Position numbers and translations under genes: made by a program
Part shown: one piece after another, positions 9,342 through 17,805 of the stretch
Layout of the letters: every line of letters starts with the position of its first letter
Position numbering within the stretch: the first letter of the stretch is position 1
From: Akkermansiaceae bacterium UBA956
GTDB lineage: Bacteria > Verrucomicrobiota > Verrucomicrobiia > Verrucomicrobiales > Akkermansiaceae
Length of the DNA: 64,000 nt
Direction: 5' to 3'
NCBI GenBank assembly: GCA_002293145.1
Contig: DBCO01000034.1
Location: 3,160-67,159 of the forward strand
Notes under the pieces: model-generated
Databases searched by the model: none
Seen by the model: only the letters and a program-made list of their open reading frames with translations
What the model was told of the DNA's origin: nothing

Positions 9342-10541
9342 TTATTGTTCTCTCAACACTTCTACTCGTTTCGTTGGATTCGGTTGACCAGGTTTGAATG
9401 CAGCTTCATGCAGCCAAATGAATTCTTGAGTTAGACTAGACATGACAGCTCTTACGATGCGCGTTAGAGTTTCGGGTTCTGCTTCAGCACGCAGATTGAT
9501 GAGGATTGTCGCTTTGCCACTTGCACGCGAATCTTGGATCGAGAGCTGCGGCGTATCATCGTTGCATACGGCGTTCGCGACAGCGATGATACCCTTATCT
9601 TCATCGGCTAGGCTCATCTTCAGGTGAGCAATGCTCGCGCCTTCGGAAATTAATGCCTGCCATAGCTTGGTGATCGTCACAAGCAGTTTCTGTGCATCCC
9701 AAAACGAATCATGCGCTGTTGTTAATTGCGCATTGTACCAGCCCATGCGCGCTTCTCCGCTACCGTAAAGATCATAGTCCATCTCCATCAGCATGGCTGG
9801 GTTCGCTTGCGATGTTAGGACATAATCCAAAAGGTCACTCACGCCATCCCCCGATTTGGCACTGGCATGGCAAAGTGTTTTTGTGGGATGTTTAAGCCTT
9901 AGTTCTGCCGTAATAGTGTTCAGTTCCTCAGGGGATAATGTATCCGTTTTGCTGAGCACGAGGCTTTCGGCCTCTTCCATTTGCTTTTGATAGATGTAGC
10001 CGATTTCTTTATGGAAGCCACCCTGTCTTTTGGCGAGGCGTTTGCAGTCTAACAGAATGGCTAAAGGCGAAAGATGAAATTCGCTGTCATATTTTTCCCG
10101 CAAGGGCAAAATCACGGTAGCCATCAAGTCGGTGCAGGAGCCTACTGGTTCGGCAAAGATCACATCGGGACGTTCTGATTCGCTAAGGCGTTCCAGTGCT
10201 TGCTCTAAGTCCGAAAGCCGACAACAAAAGCAGCCACCAGTGATTTCTTCTACGCTTTTGCTTTGGTTTGCATGTTCCGCCGTTTGCGTATCGATGAGAC
10301 CCACACCTTGATCGTTGGTGATGATGCCATACGTGAGATTGCGGCGAGTCGCTTCTGTGGCTAAAGCGGTGATCATGGTGCTTTTCCCTGCTCCCAAGAA
10401 TCCTCCAATGAGCGCTACTACGCACGCTTTTTTGTCAGCTTTAGGTTCATTTTGAAAGACTCTTGCAGCTTCACCGCTTATGGTTTCTAGAATAGGGGAA
10501 ATGACAGAACTTTGTGCTTCTGAGAAATTTTTTTCATTCAT
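9342..10541 (-). CDS. CobW/COG0523-family metal-chaperone GTPase
   Basis: The 399-residue protein has the G1 P-loop GGFLGAGKST (46-55), the family-defining metal-binding CxCC in GGCFCC (Cys104, Cys106, Cys107), and LSKTD as the G4 base-recognition motif. The C-terminal half (from about 270) is the variable CobW_C-like region. Members of this family deliver Zn, Co or other metals using GTP hydrolysis. About 40 residues precede the P-loop, more than usual. The gene is first in a minus-strand pair with the DUF3431 protein. This is an odd partnership, because CobW proteins normally sit with metal enzymes or Zur-regulated genes. No Zur-like box was recognised. Confidence 0.88.
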   Translation of the reverse strand: MNEKNFSEAQSSVISPILETISGEAARVFQNEPKADKKACVVALIGGFLGAGKSTMITALATEATRRNLTYGIITNDQGVGLIDTQTAEHANQSKSVEEITGGCFCCRLSDLEQALERLSESERPDVIFAEPVGSCTDLMATVILPLREKYDSEFHLSPLAILLDCKRLAKRQGGFHKEIGYIYQKQMEEAESLVLSKTDTLSPEELNTITAELRLKHPTKTLCHASAKSGDGVSDLLDYVLTSQANPAMLMEMDYDLYGSGEARMGWYNAQLTTAHDSFWDAQKLLVTITKLWQALISEGASIAHLKMSLADEDKGIIAVANAVCNDDTPQLSIQDSRASGKATILINLRAEAEPETLTRIVRAVMSSLTQEFIWLHEAAFKPGQPNPTKRVEVLREQ

Positions 10542-10552
10542 CGCGAAAAAAA

Positions 10553-10584
10553 TCTTGCCGTACCCCCCCCCCTTTATGGCAAGA
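10553..10584. promoter_or_regulatory. C10 homopolymer inside a 7-bp inverted repeat, divergent promoter region
   Basis: A run of ten C (10563-10572) is bracketed by the inverted repeat TCTTGCC (10553-10559) / GGCAAGA (10578-10584). It lies 12 bases upstream of the minus-strand CobW start and about 92 bases upstream of the plus-strand small secreted protein. Homopolymer tracts of this length are prone to slipped-strand change, so it may alter promoter spacing or leader structure. A regulatory role is inferred from position alone. Confidence 0.4.
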
Positions 10585-10675
10585 TCAAATTCGTCGTTAG
10601 TGAAAATAGTTTTCGCTAGACAGCGTTCACATCAAAAACAAAACAAAATTCATTATGTAAACAAGAAGGTCATTT

Positions 10676-10981
10676 TTGAAAAAAACAGGAGCAGCCGTTT
10701 ACGTAGCAGCCAGCGCTACTTTTATGATGGGGTTGGTGGAATCGGGGCATGGTCAGACAGGTGGAACATCAGGTGTCGGCGGCAGATGCAGCGGTACAGG
10801 TGTCACGGTCAAGGTATGTTGCAAGAAACAAGTTAATGGATTTACGCAAACTTTTTACATTTGCACTGACAATGGCGTGACGCGTATATGCGGCCCCGAA
10901 AAAACACCAATTAAAAACTCAACAACGCAGGATCCAAATGATTACTACACTAATTGCAACGCCAGTGGTCAAGCGTCTTGA
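10676..10981 (+). CDS. Small secreted cysteine-containing protein, unknown function
   Basis: The 101-residue protein starts at a TTG preceded by AAGG, reading MKKTGAAVYVAASATFMMG and then a Gly-rich region, a convincing Sec signal peptide. The mature part of about 70 residues carries six Cys (GRCSG, KVCCKK, ICTD, ICGP, NCNA), suggesting disulfide bonds. It is the first gene to the right of the divergent promoter and overlaps the next gene by 44 bases. I do not recognise the family. The non-ATG start lowers certainty, but the signal peptide and coupling support a real gene. Confidence 0.6.
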   Translation: MKKTGAAVYVAASATFMMGLVESGHGQTGGTSGVGGRCSGTGVTVKVCCKKQVNGFTQTFYICTDNGVTRICGPEKTPIKNSTTQDPNDYYTNCNASGQAS

Positions 10982-12461
10982 CTTGTTGTTTTCTAGTTTG
11001 ATATTTGTCTTATTGCTTTCATGCAATAAGACTGGAAATCGTATTGAAACTAAAAACGACGAAAACTTCAAATCGAAGAAAACATTTCCCCTTGTGAATG
11101 AGGGGAAATCTAAAGTATCTGTAAATGAATTGATTCACAGGCTTACAGTAGAAAATCTTGGTAATGATGAGTTGTTTTGTGAGAGAATTGTTGTTGATCT
11201 CTCGCGGGAAAATTTAGAACAGTTTTTTTTGGCTGTAGAGAAGCTCGATGTTACAGACATTAGAAAGCAAGAATTGAAAGCTGCTGCCATAGCCACTTTG
11301 TGCAAAAATGGAGAGCATAAGTTTTTGCTTAGTTTCATCTCAGAAAATTTAGCTCACGGTGCAGATAGAAATAATTTGTTAAGGGAAGTTTTCGCAGCCC
11401 AATCCAGCCTTTCAGTTGGTGAATTACTTCGCTTGCGCAGTAGTTTGGAATCACCAGATGATAAAATGCTTGCTTACGAGGGTATTGCAACTTCGGCTTT
11501 CTGGGATGGCAGTGTAAATAATGACTTGTATGACTACATCTTCAGCATAGAAGGGCGTAAGTTGGATGCTGGTGAGGAAAAGTTGTTGCTAGAGAGTATT
11601 GTGACACAGTTCCAAAAAGACCCTTTCTCAGAGCATGATCATCTTTCGGAAAGTGTTGTAGTAGAAAAATTTGAGCAGCTAAGCAAAATGTTTAGCAAAG
11701 GGCTGATCAACACTACAGTAATTCAGCAGTGTTTGTCTTCGTTATCCAATAATGATAGCGATATGGCTTTTGAACAATATAGCAAGCTTGTAAAGAGTGG
11801 TCTTAGTGTCGATGACGATACTTTGAAAACCATAATTACTAAGATGATTCATAACAACTCCTTAGGATCTATCGCAAAGTTAAAACAAAGTAATTTGCCG
11901 ACATCGATGTGGGAAAATATCTCTTACGAGCTAGTCAAAAAAAACATAGCGGAGGCTGCCAAATGGTATGAAATGGAAAGCAATACATTTACTGCAGCCG
12001 AATCCAATTATATACACAAAGCCTTTGCAAGACAGGCGCTCGATGAAAACGATCTAGAAAGCGCTTCTAAGTGGTTATCAATTATTCAGGATGATAAAAT
12101 TGCAAAAGATGTCACCGAGCAATATAAAAATAAATATCTGCAAAAAATAGAACAGGAAGCGTCAAAGGACCCACTTGGCGTTATTAACACCGTTTTGAGT
12201 GATACCGATAATTCTTTCGATGAATCTCTCCAAATTGCGATGTCTTCATACATTAAAAAAGATGTCAAATCTGCTCAGAGTTGGTTCAGCGAAAATTCTA
12301 ATAATCTCAACGACATACAAACCTCACATGTTGCTTTAGCTTTCGCTCGTGAAGCCATCCGAATGGGAGATACAGTTATTGCTCGGGAATGGGCAAACAT
12401 TGTGAATAATAAGAAGCTAAAAGAGGTTTTAATTGGCGAAATAGCGGCCAAAGAAGATTAG
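10938..12461 (+). CDS. Lipoprotein with helical repeats, unknown function
   Basis: The 507-residue protein begins with KR, a hydrophobic stretch (LLFSSLIFVLLLSC) and a lipobox Cys at residue 29, so it is probably a lipoprotein. The rest is almost all alpha-helical. It has recurring motifs of about 35-50 residues of the type A..W......AFAR.A...., seen clearly near the end (AAKWYEMES, ASKWLSIIQD, SAQSWFSENS, AREWANIVN), which suggests a TPR/Sel1-like solenoid. Its base composition is strikingly AT-rich: the line 11641-11700 is one third G+C, well below most of the window. The ATG at 10938 overlaps the preceding gene. TTG codons at 10983/10986 are alternatives but would lose the basic n-region. 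Confidence 0.75.
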   Translation: MITTLIATPVVKRLDLLFSSLIFVLLLSCNKTGNRIETKNDENFKSKKTFPLVNEGKSKVSVNELIHRLTVENLGNDELFCERIVVDLSRENLEQFFLAVEKLDVTDIRKQELKAAAIATLCKNGEHKFLLSFISENLAHGADRNNLLREVFAAQSSLSVGELLRLRSSLESPDDKMLAYEGIATSAFWDGSVNNDLYDYIFSIEGRKLDAGEEKLLLESIVTQFQKDPFSEHDHLSESVVVEKFEQLSKMFSKGLINTTVIQQCLSSLSNNDSDMAFEQYSKLVKSGLSVDDDTLKTIITKMIHNNSLGSIAKLKQSNLPTSMWENISYELVKKNIAEAAKWYEMESNTFTAAESNYIHKAFARQALDENDLESASKWLSIIQDDKIAKDVTEQYKNKYLQKIEQEASKDPLGVINTVLSDTDNSFDESLQIAMSSYIKKDVKSAQSWFSENSNNLNDIQTSHVALAFAREAIRMGDTVIAREWANIVNNKKLKEVLIGEIAAKED

Positions 12462-12486
12462 CTTTTTTGTTCGTAATTTTCTGTCT

Positions 12487-13485
12487 ATGAATTTTATTGT
12501 AATCGGAGCTGGCGTATCTGGCGTTACAGCCGCCCACTTACTCACGAACACTGGCCATCAAGTAGAAATCGTTGACTGTCGTGGTCATATCGGAGGAAAT
12601 TGCTATGACGAAAAGCAAGGGCAGGTAACGGTTCACAAGTATGGACCACATCTTTTTCACACCAATGATAAATCCGTGTGGAATTTTCTCTCACGCTTCA
12701 CAGATTGGATTCCATACAGCCATAAGGTGGTGGCAGACACAGCGCGTGGGCGCATTTCTATACCCTATTCGCTGCTGACGGAAGAACAGATTGGTGCTCG
12801 TCTCTCTGACGCCGAAATTCGCGAATTGATCTTCGTGCAGTATTCGGAAAAGCAATGGGGTGTAAGTTGGGAGCAATTGCCCGATGCGATCCGCAATCGC
12901 ATCCCAGCACGGCGCGATAATTCTGACGACCGCTATTTCACTGATCACTTCCAAGGCCAACCCAAGGATGGCTATACTGCACTCTTTCAACGGATGCTGG
13001 AGGGCATTCCTGTGCGCTTAGGTGTGCCGCGTAATGAATGGCGGAAACTTGCTTGCGATTATGACCATGTGATCTACACGGGAAAAATTGATGAATACTT
13101 TGACTGTGTTTATGGCAAGCTTCCTTATCGTTCGTTGCGTTTCGAGCATGAGAAAAGTTGTCAAAGACTGCCGCACGCGGTCATCAACCAGTGCAATGAT
13201 TTACCCTTTACGAGGATTTACGATCACGCCTACTTTCTCGGCGAAGAGCCTGATGAAACCGTCATCACGCGAGAATTTCCTCAAGCCCACGATGATTCCA
13301 ATGAGCCTTTCTACCCCATGCCATTTGGTGCAGGCATGGAGCTATATCAAAAGTACAAAGAATTGGCACGGCAGGAAAAAAACACCCTCTTTCTCGGCAG
13401 ACTAGCCACCTACAGCTACCTTGATATGTGGATGGCGGTAGCGCAAGCCATGGTAAAATTGAAACAACAAAAATGGATCTCATGA
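12487..13485 (+). CDS. glf: UDP-galactopyranose mutase
   Basis: The 332-residue flavoenzyme interconverts UDP-galactopyranose and UDP-galactofuranose, the donor for galactofuranose in surface polysaccharides. It begins with the FAD Rossmann motif (VIGAGVSGVTAAHLL) and the family signature VHKYGPHLFHTNDKSVW, with the flavin/substrate region YSEKQWGVSW. Its C-terminal half has ITREFP and LGRLATYSYLDMW, as in bacterial Glf. The length is slightly below the usual 365-390. The gene ends in an ATGA overlap with the next gene and starts 25 bases after the lipoprotein. Together with the nearby glycosyltransferases it indicates a galactofuranose-containing glycan. Confidence 0.93.
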   Translation: MNFIVIGAGVSGVTAAHLLTNTGHQVEIVDCRGHIGGNCYDEKQGQVTVHKYGPHLFHTNDKSVWNFLSRFTDWIPYSHKVVADTARGRISIPYSLLTEEQIGARLSDAEIRELIFVQYSEKQWGVSWEQLPDAIRNRIPARRDNSDDRYFTDHFQGQPKDGYTALFQRMLEGIPVRLGVPRNEWRKLACDYDHVIYTGKIDEYFDCVYGKLPYRSLRFEHEKSCQRLPHAVINQCNDLPFTRIYDHAYFLGEEPDETVITREFPQAHDDSNEPFYPMPFGAGMELYQKYKELARQEKNTLFLGRLATYSYLDMWMAVAQAMVKLKQQKWIS

Positions 13486-13931
13486 ATCAAATCAAACCAA
13501 CGGTGCTCATCCTTTGCACGGGGAATTCCTGCCGCAGTCACATGGCAGAAGGCATCCTACGGCATATTGCCGGAGATATTCTCGACGTGCAGAGTGCAGG
13601 CTCAAATCCCTCTGGCTATGTTCATCCACTTTCACTACGGGTAATGGAGGAAATTGGCATCAACATGCAAGGACATCATAGCAAGCACATGAATGATTTC
13701 CTCGAACAGGAAATCCACACCGTGATCACGGTATGTGGCAATGCGGATCAAGTCTGTCCCGAGTATCCAGGTCAGAAACAACGCTACCACTGGGCCTTCG
13801 AAGACCCTGCTCACGCGCAAGGCACCGAAGAGGAAATCCTGCATGTATTTCGGAAGGTGCGAGACGAAATTCACAAAGTTTTCACCGCCTATGCCGCAGG
13901 GTGGAAAAGCGGGCTGCACACTCATCCATGA
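13482..13931 (+). CDS. Arsenate reductase / low-molecular-weight protein phosphatase family (ArsC, thioredoxin-coupled type)
   Basis: I chose the ATG at 13482 because it overlaps the glf stop as ATGA, giving 149 residues; an upstream in-frame start at 13428 would lie inside glf. The active-site loop is Cys12-TGNSC-Arg18 (CX5R). The redox cysteines of the pI258-type enzyme are present as Cys85 and Cys92 in VCGNADQVCPEYPG. Such enzymes reduce arsenate to arsenite with thioredoxin. They share a fold with LMW tyrosine phosphatases, which control exopolysaccharide export. Conserved Cys85/92 favours arsenate reduction. The setting between glf and a phosphate transporter, with no ArsR or arsenite pump, is unusual. 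Confidence 0.85.
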   Translation: MNQIKPTVLILCTGNSCRSHMAEGILRHIAGDILDVQSAGSNPSGYVHPLSLRVMEEIGINMQGHHSKHMNDFLEQEIHTVITVCGNADQVCPEYPGQKQRYHWAFEDPAHAQGTEEEILHVFRKVRDEIHKVFTAYAAGWKSGLHTHP

Positions 13932-13949
13932 GATCTTTACCTCACCTGT

Positions 13950-15056
13950 ATGAGCTACTTACTTCTGATTGGTATTCTCTTTCTCGCCTACTCCAATGGA
14001 TCGAACGATAACTTCAAGGGTGTTGCCTCACTCTATGGGAGCGGTGCCGCATCGTATCGAACCGCATTGATCTGGGCCACAGCCGCAACCCTGTGCGGTT
14101 CGCTGTGTTCGATCTTTCTTGCTCAGGAATTGTTAAAGACATTTTCCGGAAAGGGCTTGGTGCCGGATCATTTGGTTGCCTCGCAGCCTTTTCTGTTAGC
14201 CGTAGCCATGGGCGCTGGAACGACGGTGATCCTCGCTACCAAAATTGGTTTTCCCATTTCCACCACCCATGGTTTGACAGGAGCATTAGTCGGCGCTGGC
14301 ATGGTTGCCAATCACGGCCAAGTGGCCTTCGCTGTATTAGGCAAACAATTTGTTTTCCCTTTGTTGCTCAGTCCGCTTCTTGCCGTCGTGCTCGGCGGAT
14401 TTTTCTACCTGATTTTTCGTTTCGCGCGGCTAAAATTCGCCATTGGCAAAGAAACCTGCATTTGCATCGGCGGAGAAAAAACCGTCCATGCCATGGCGCA
14501 GCCGCAATCGGTCTTTGCCGCCGAATGTGCCAATTGGAGTATTGCAATGGATAGTGAAGCTCACTGCACCCAACGCTATACAGGTACGATGTTCGGGATC
14601 AACTGCCAACGCTTGATGGATGTAGCTCATTTTCTCAGTGCTGGAGTGGTCAGCTTCGCCCGAGGATTAAACGATACGCCAAAAATCGCTGCCTTACTTT
14701 TAGTGATTCAGGCATTAGAAATGCATTGGGGCATGAGCCTGATCGGTGTGGCAATGGCGCTTGGGGGCATAGTCAATTCTCGTAAAATCGCTGAAACCAT
14801 GGGGCGTAAAATCACCGACATGAATCACGGTCAAGGATTCTCCGCTAACTTTGCCACAGGCTTGCTGGTAATTTTCGCTAGCAAATTCGGTTTGCCCGTC
14901 TCAACCACTCATGTATCCTGCGGCGCACTGTATGGCATGGGTCTCACGACTCGCAAAGCCGATAGCAAAACCATGCGCAGCATTGTGTTGTCATGGGTGC
15001 TCACGCTTCCCATAGCTGCTGTTATCTCAGCGGTTTTCATGTGTGTTTACGTGTGA
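13950..15056 (+). CDS. PiT-family inorganic phosphate transporter
   Basis: The 368-residue polytopic membrane protein has the duplicated PiT signature: GSNDNFKGVA near the N-terminus and ARGLNDTPKIAAL in the second half, each followed by an FPISTTHG- or LPVSTTHVS-type segment. It imports phosphate, or arsenate by mimicry, using the proton or sodium gradient. A cytoplasmic loop (about 165-220) with several Cys and His separates the halves. It starts 18 bases after the ArsC-like gene and is probably co-transcribed with it. That pairing fits either phosphate supply with arsenate detoxification or phosphate exchange during glycan synthesis. Confidence 0.9.
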   Translation: MSYLLLIGILFLAYSNGSNDNFKGVASLYGSGAASYRTALIWATAATLCGSLCSIFLAQELLKTFSGKGLVPDHLVASQPFLLAVAMGAGTTVILATKIGFPISTTHGLTGALVGAGMVANHGQVAFAVLGKQFVFPLLLSPLLAVVLGGFFYLIFRFARLKFAIGKETCICIGGEKTVHAMAQPQSVFAAECANWSIAMDSEAHCTQRYTGTMFGINCQRLMDVAHFLSAGVVSFARGLNDTPKIAALLLVIQALEMHWGMSLIGVAMALGGIVNSRKIAETMGRKITDMNHGQGFSANFATGLLVIFASKFGLPVSTTHVSCGALYGMGLTTRKADSKTMRSIVLSWVLTLPIAAVISAVFMCVYV

Positions 15057-15167
15057 ATTTAGTATAAAAAAATGTTACTACGCTTGTATCCATACATTTG
15101 TTTCCATATTGTATTAAGTCAGTTAATCTAGTATTTAACAAAGTTATCCATTAAGAACGCAATTCTC

Positions 15168-15914
15168 ATGAAAGTATTTCCTAAAACCATTCACCAAATA
15201 TGGCTTGGCAAAAATCCATTTCCTCCATGTGCCGAGCCATGGCGCGCGAGCTTTCAGAAGTACATGCCCGATTGGGATTACAAACTATGGCGCGACGAGG
15301 ATATCGCGGCGATATCAGATCAATTTCTCTGCCGCGATCTAGCGATGAATGAGAGCTTGGGCATGGGAATACGTCCAGATATCATACGTTTTGAAATTTT
15401 ACGCTTGTATGGTGGCTTATATCTTGATCATGACATGGAGCTCTTCCGGCCAGTTGATGAAATCATGTTGGATGATTGTTTGCATTTCGGATTTGATCTT
15501 CCAGGAGTGGATTCAGCAGGTACAGCAATTCTAGCTGCCCCCCAAGAACATCCGTTTTGGGAGTTTTATCTGAGGAAAATTAGAGCTAGTGTCCCAAGCG
15601 TACGGCCAGAAAATCCCTGGGACGTGTTAAACCTTACAGGGCCCGGAGCATTGCGTAAGGCAATTGGTGAATGGTTAGCTGGCAATTTTACAGGTCATGC
15701 GATTTGCGATCAGGATGGCTTTGTTGCGGGCCATATATTTGAGCATGGTGATATGGTTGGTTGGTCAAGGAATGCTGTATTCCCATATCACATCAGCGAG
15801 AAAGATTATTCGGGCTTTCGCAAAGATGATTATCCCAACGCGTACGCCGCGCACCATTGGCAAGGAGAGTGGTTCCGCGAGGATGCCGAATACAAGTCGC
15901 ACCATTCATCTTAG
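15168..15914 (+). CDS. GT32/OCH1-like glycosyltransferase with DXD motif
   Basis: The 248-residue cytosolic protein starts MKVFPKTIHQIWLGKNPFPP, the typical opening of the sugar-binding DXD family (Gly_transf_sug, GT32). Its metal-binding motif is Asp87-His-Asp89 in GGLYLDHDMELF, preceded by the RPDIIRFEILRLYGG helix. These enzymes transfer hexoses such as mannose or galactose to surface glycans. A 111-base AT-rich spacer separates it from the phosphate transporter, and 39 bases separate it from the DUF3431 gene, with which it probably forms a unit. The acceptor is unknown. Confidence 0.88.
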   Translation: MKVFPKTIHQIWLGKNPFPPCAEPWRASFQKYMPDWDYKLWRDEDIAAISDQFLCRDLAMNESLGMGIRPDIIRFEILRLYGGLYLDHDMELFRPVDEIMLDDCLHFGFDLPGVDSAGTAILAAPQEHPFWEFYLRKIRASVPSVRPENPWDVLNLTGPGALRKAIGEWLAGNFTGHAICDQDGFVAGHIFEHGDMVGWSRNAVFPYHISEKDYSGFRKDDYPNAYAAHHWQGEWFREDAEYKSHHSS

Positions 15915-15953
15915 AAAAAGTATTGATGCAGTAATATTCGAAAAAACAATAGC

Positions 15954-17729
15954 ATGAGTTGGACTGACGTTTTTCCTGTTCTCACAGATGAGATGATTGA
16001 AGATTTTGAGGCGAGTGCCACAAAATGCGATCTTGCAGAGCTTTTTCGCATAAAACGTGTTATTCCTTCTATTGACGCGAGTAAAAAGATATCATGTAAG
16101 ATGATAGCCGCTACTTCATTGTATGCGGTTCAGCACTTACAGCCAATTGTTGAAGGCGCTGGTCAACTGCAAGTATTAAGGCCAGAAATATCATTTCGTA
16201 TTTATCTCGCCGCCGACTTGGAGGACATGATTGATCCTTTGTTAGCTGTGGGTTGTGATGTTTTTTTAATGGAAGACCTTTCAACGTCTGAAAATTTTCA
16301 AGATATGTGGAGATTTCTTGCTTTATCAGAAAAGGATGTATGGGTTACAATTACAGATGCGCAACGAGCCCGGTCTATTTTTTACGATGTGGAACGCACA
16401 GAACTGATACAGAAAACTGGTCATGGACTCTGGCGTGCCCCTTATGTCTTGTCACACGGAGAGATTGATTCGCCTGGAGTTTATCGCCCCATAATGAGTT
16501 GCCAGTTCGGTGCTAAAGGTGGAATCAATATTGAAAATCTCATTAGGGCACATATTTGGAACACTGCTCGCGGAACTCTACGAAGCAGATGCACGATTGC
16601 AGGTAAGGAAGCTGTTGATATCGAAGGGTGTCAAATTAACCAGAAAGGTTTTGGGGAATGGTTCTTGCTCTCAGCGTTCTATCCACGCATAGCAGCGGAT
16701 GGGGTAATGACGTTTCGTTCGTGGGATGATAATCACTGCAATGCTTGGTATGCCTTAGATATCGAGTATGTGACGTGGGCCAATCCACAAAGCGAAATTT
16801 TCTATTATGGTTCCAGTAAATTTCTAGAATCCCCACCTAAGGTAAACCCACCAAAGGTAAAACCGCGACCAAAGCCAAAGAGCATTCATGCTGTTCGATT
16901 GATCACAGAAGCAAAATCGATTCGAGAAATCTATCCTCCTGCAAAATCGAAAGAGCGCGTTACCCTATGCGTGGCACGCTATGAAGAAGATATTGATTGG
17001 CTACTTCAGTTAGAAGATGATATTAATATCGTTCTCTATAATAAAGGTTCTGAGATCAAGAACAAGGCGCTGCTAAAGCGCATAAATTCGCTGATACCAC
17101 TCAAAAACCAAGGACGTGAAGCCGACACTTATTTGCGGCACATTCGCGACTACAAACACCGTGGTGATTGCGAATGGACAGTATTTTGTCAAGGGGAACC
17201 ATTTTCACATAGCCCGGACTTTCTTGATTTGATAAAGCTGCGTGAACATTGGAGAGAAGTTCAGTCACTTACTGCCTGCTACATGGACGCTAGAGACATA
17301 CCGCCTTCTATCATCATAAAGAGTGATCTTTCAGAATATATAAAAGGTAAGCGATGCCGGACTGAATTCTGCACTATACGCACGATGGAACCCATGCACT
17401 ACTTTGATCATGGCAATAGAAATTTTATGATGGATTTTTGCAATCATCATAATCTGCCTGATGGTTGGAGTATAGGCGGTTATTTTTTGGAGAAATGTGG
17501 ATTGGACGATTTAGCAAAACAGGCTTGGGACGCAACATTGATGCAATTTAGTTTCGGAGCAATGTTTGCTGTTCGCAATAATCGATTAGGACGGTTAGGT
17601 AGAACGTCATTGAATAAAATGATACGGCTAGCTTGCGGACATCATAGTGCTGGTTTTGTCTATGAAAGAATGTGGCTACATTTTTTTGGGCAGCCATTTA
17701 TCAAAGTTGAACGCTCTTATTTGGACTAA
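15954..17729 (+). CDS. Two-domain glycosyltransferase-like protein with C-terminal DUF3431 (copy B)
   Basis: The 591-residue protein is a full-length paralog of the minus-strand protein at 7384-9279. It starts MSWTDVFPVLTDEMIE. The N-terminal domain carries RPEISFRIYLAADLEDM, VGCDVFLMED and VTITDAQRA. The C-terminal DUF3431 domain (about 340-591) carries VARYEEDIDWL, IVLYNKG, NQGREADTYLRHI and FCQGEPFSHSPDF. A Pro/Lys-rich linker (SPPKVNPPKVKPRPKPK region, about 292-310) joins the domains. It follows the GT32-like gene. Compared with copy A the two have diverged strongly but kept length and domain order, so they probably act on different steps of one glycan. Confidence 0.75.
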   Translation: MSWTDVFPVLTDEMIEDFEASATKCDLAELFRIKRVIPSIDASKKISCKMIAATSLYAVQHLQPIVEGAGQLQVLRPEISFRIYLAADLEDMIDPLLAVGCDVFLMEDLSTSENFQDMWRFLALSEKDVWVTITDAQRARSIFYDVERTELIQKTGHGLWRAPYVLSHGEIDSPGVYRPIMSCQFGAKGGINIENLIRAHIWNTARGTLRSRCTIAGKEAVDIEGCQINQKGFGEWFLLSAFYPRIAADGVMTFRSWDDNHCNAWYALDIEYVTWANPQSEIFYYGSSKFLESPPKVNPPKVKPRPKPKSIHAVRLITEAKSIREIYPPAKSKERVTLCVARYEEDIDWLLQLEDDINIVLYNKGSEIKNKALLKRINSLIPLKNQGREADTYLRHIRDYKHRGDCEWTVFCQGEPFSHSPDFLDLIKLREHWREVQSLTACYMDARDIPPSIIIKSDLSEYIKGKRCRTEFCTIRTMEPMHYFDHGNRNFMMDFCNHHNLPDGWSIGGYFLEKCGLDDLAKQAWDATLMQFSFGAMFAVRNNRLGRLGRTSLNKMIRLACGHHSAGFVYERMWLHFFGQPFIKVERSYLD

Positions 17730-17805
17730 TTCAATCTTGATCCATTATTTGGCCATGCGCTAGCTGGTGCTTGCTTCGCAAGGTAAATTCAGGCAGGCTC
17801 CACGC

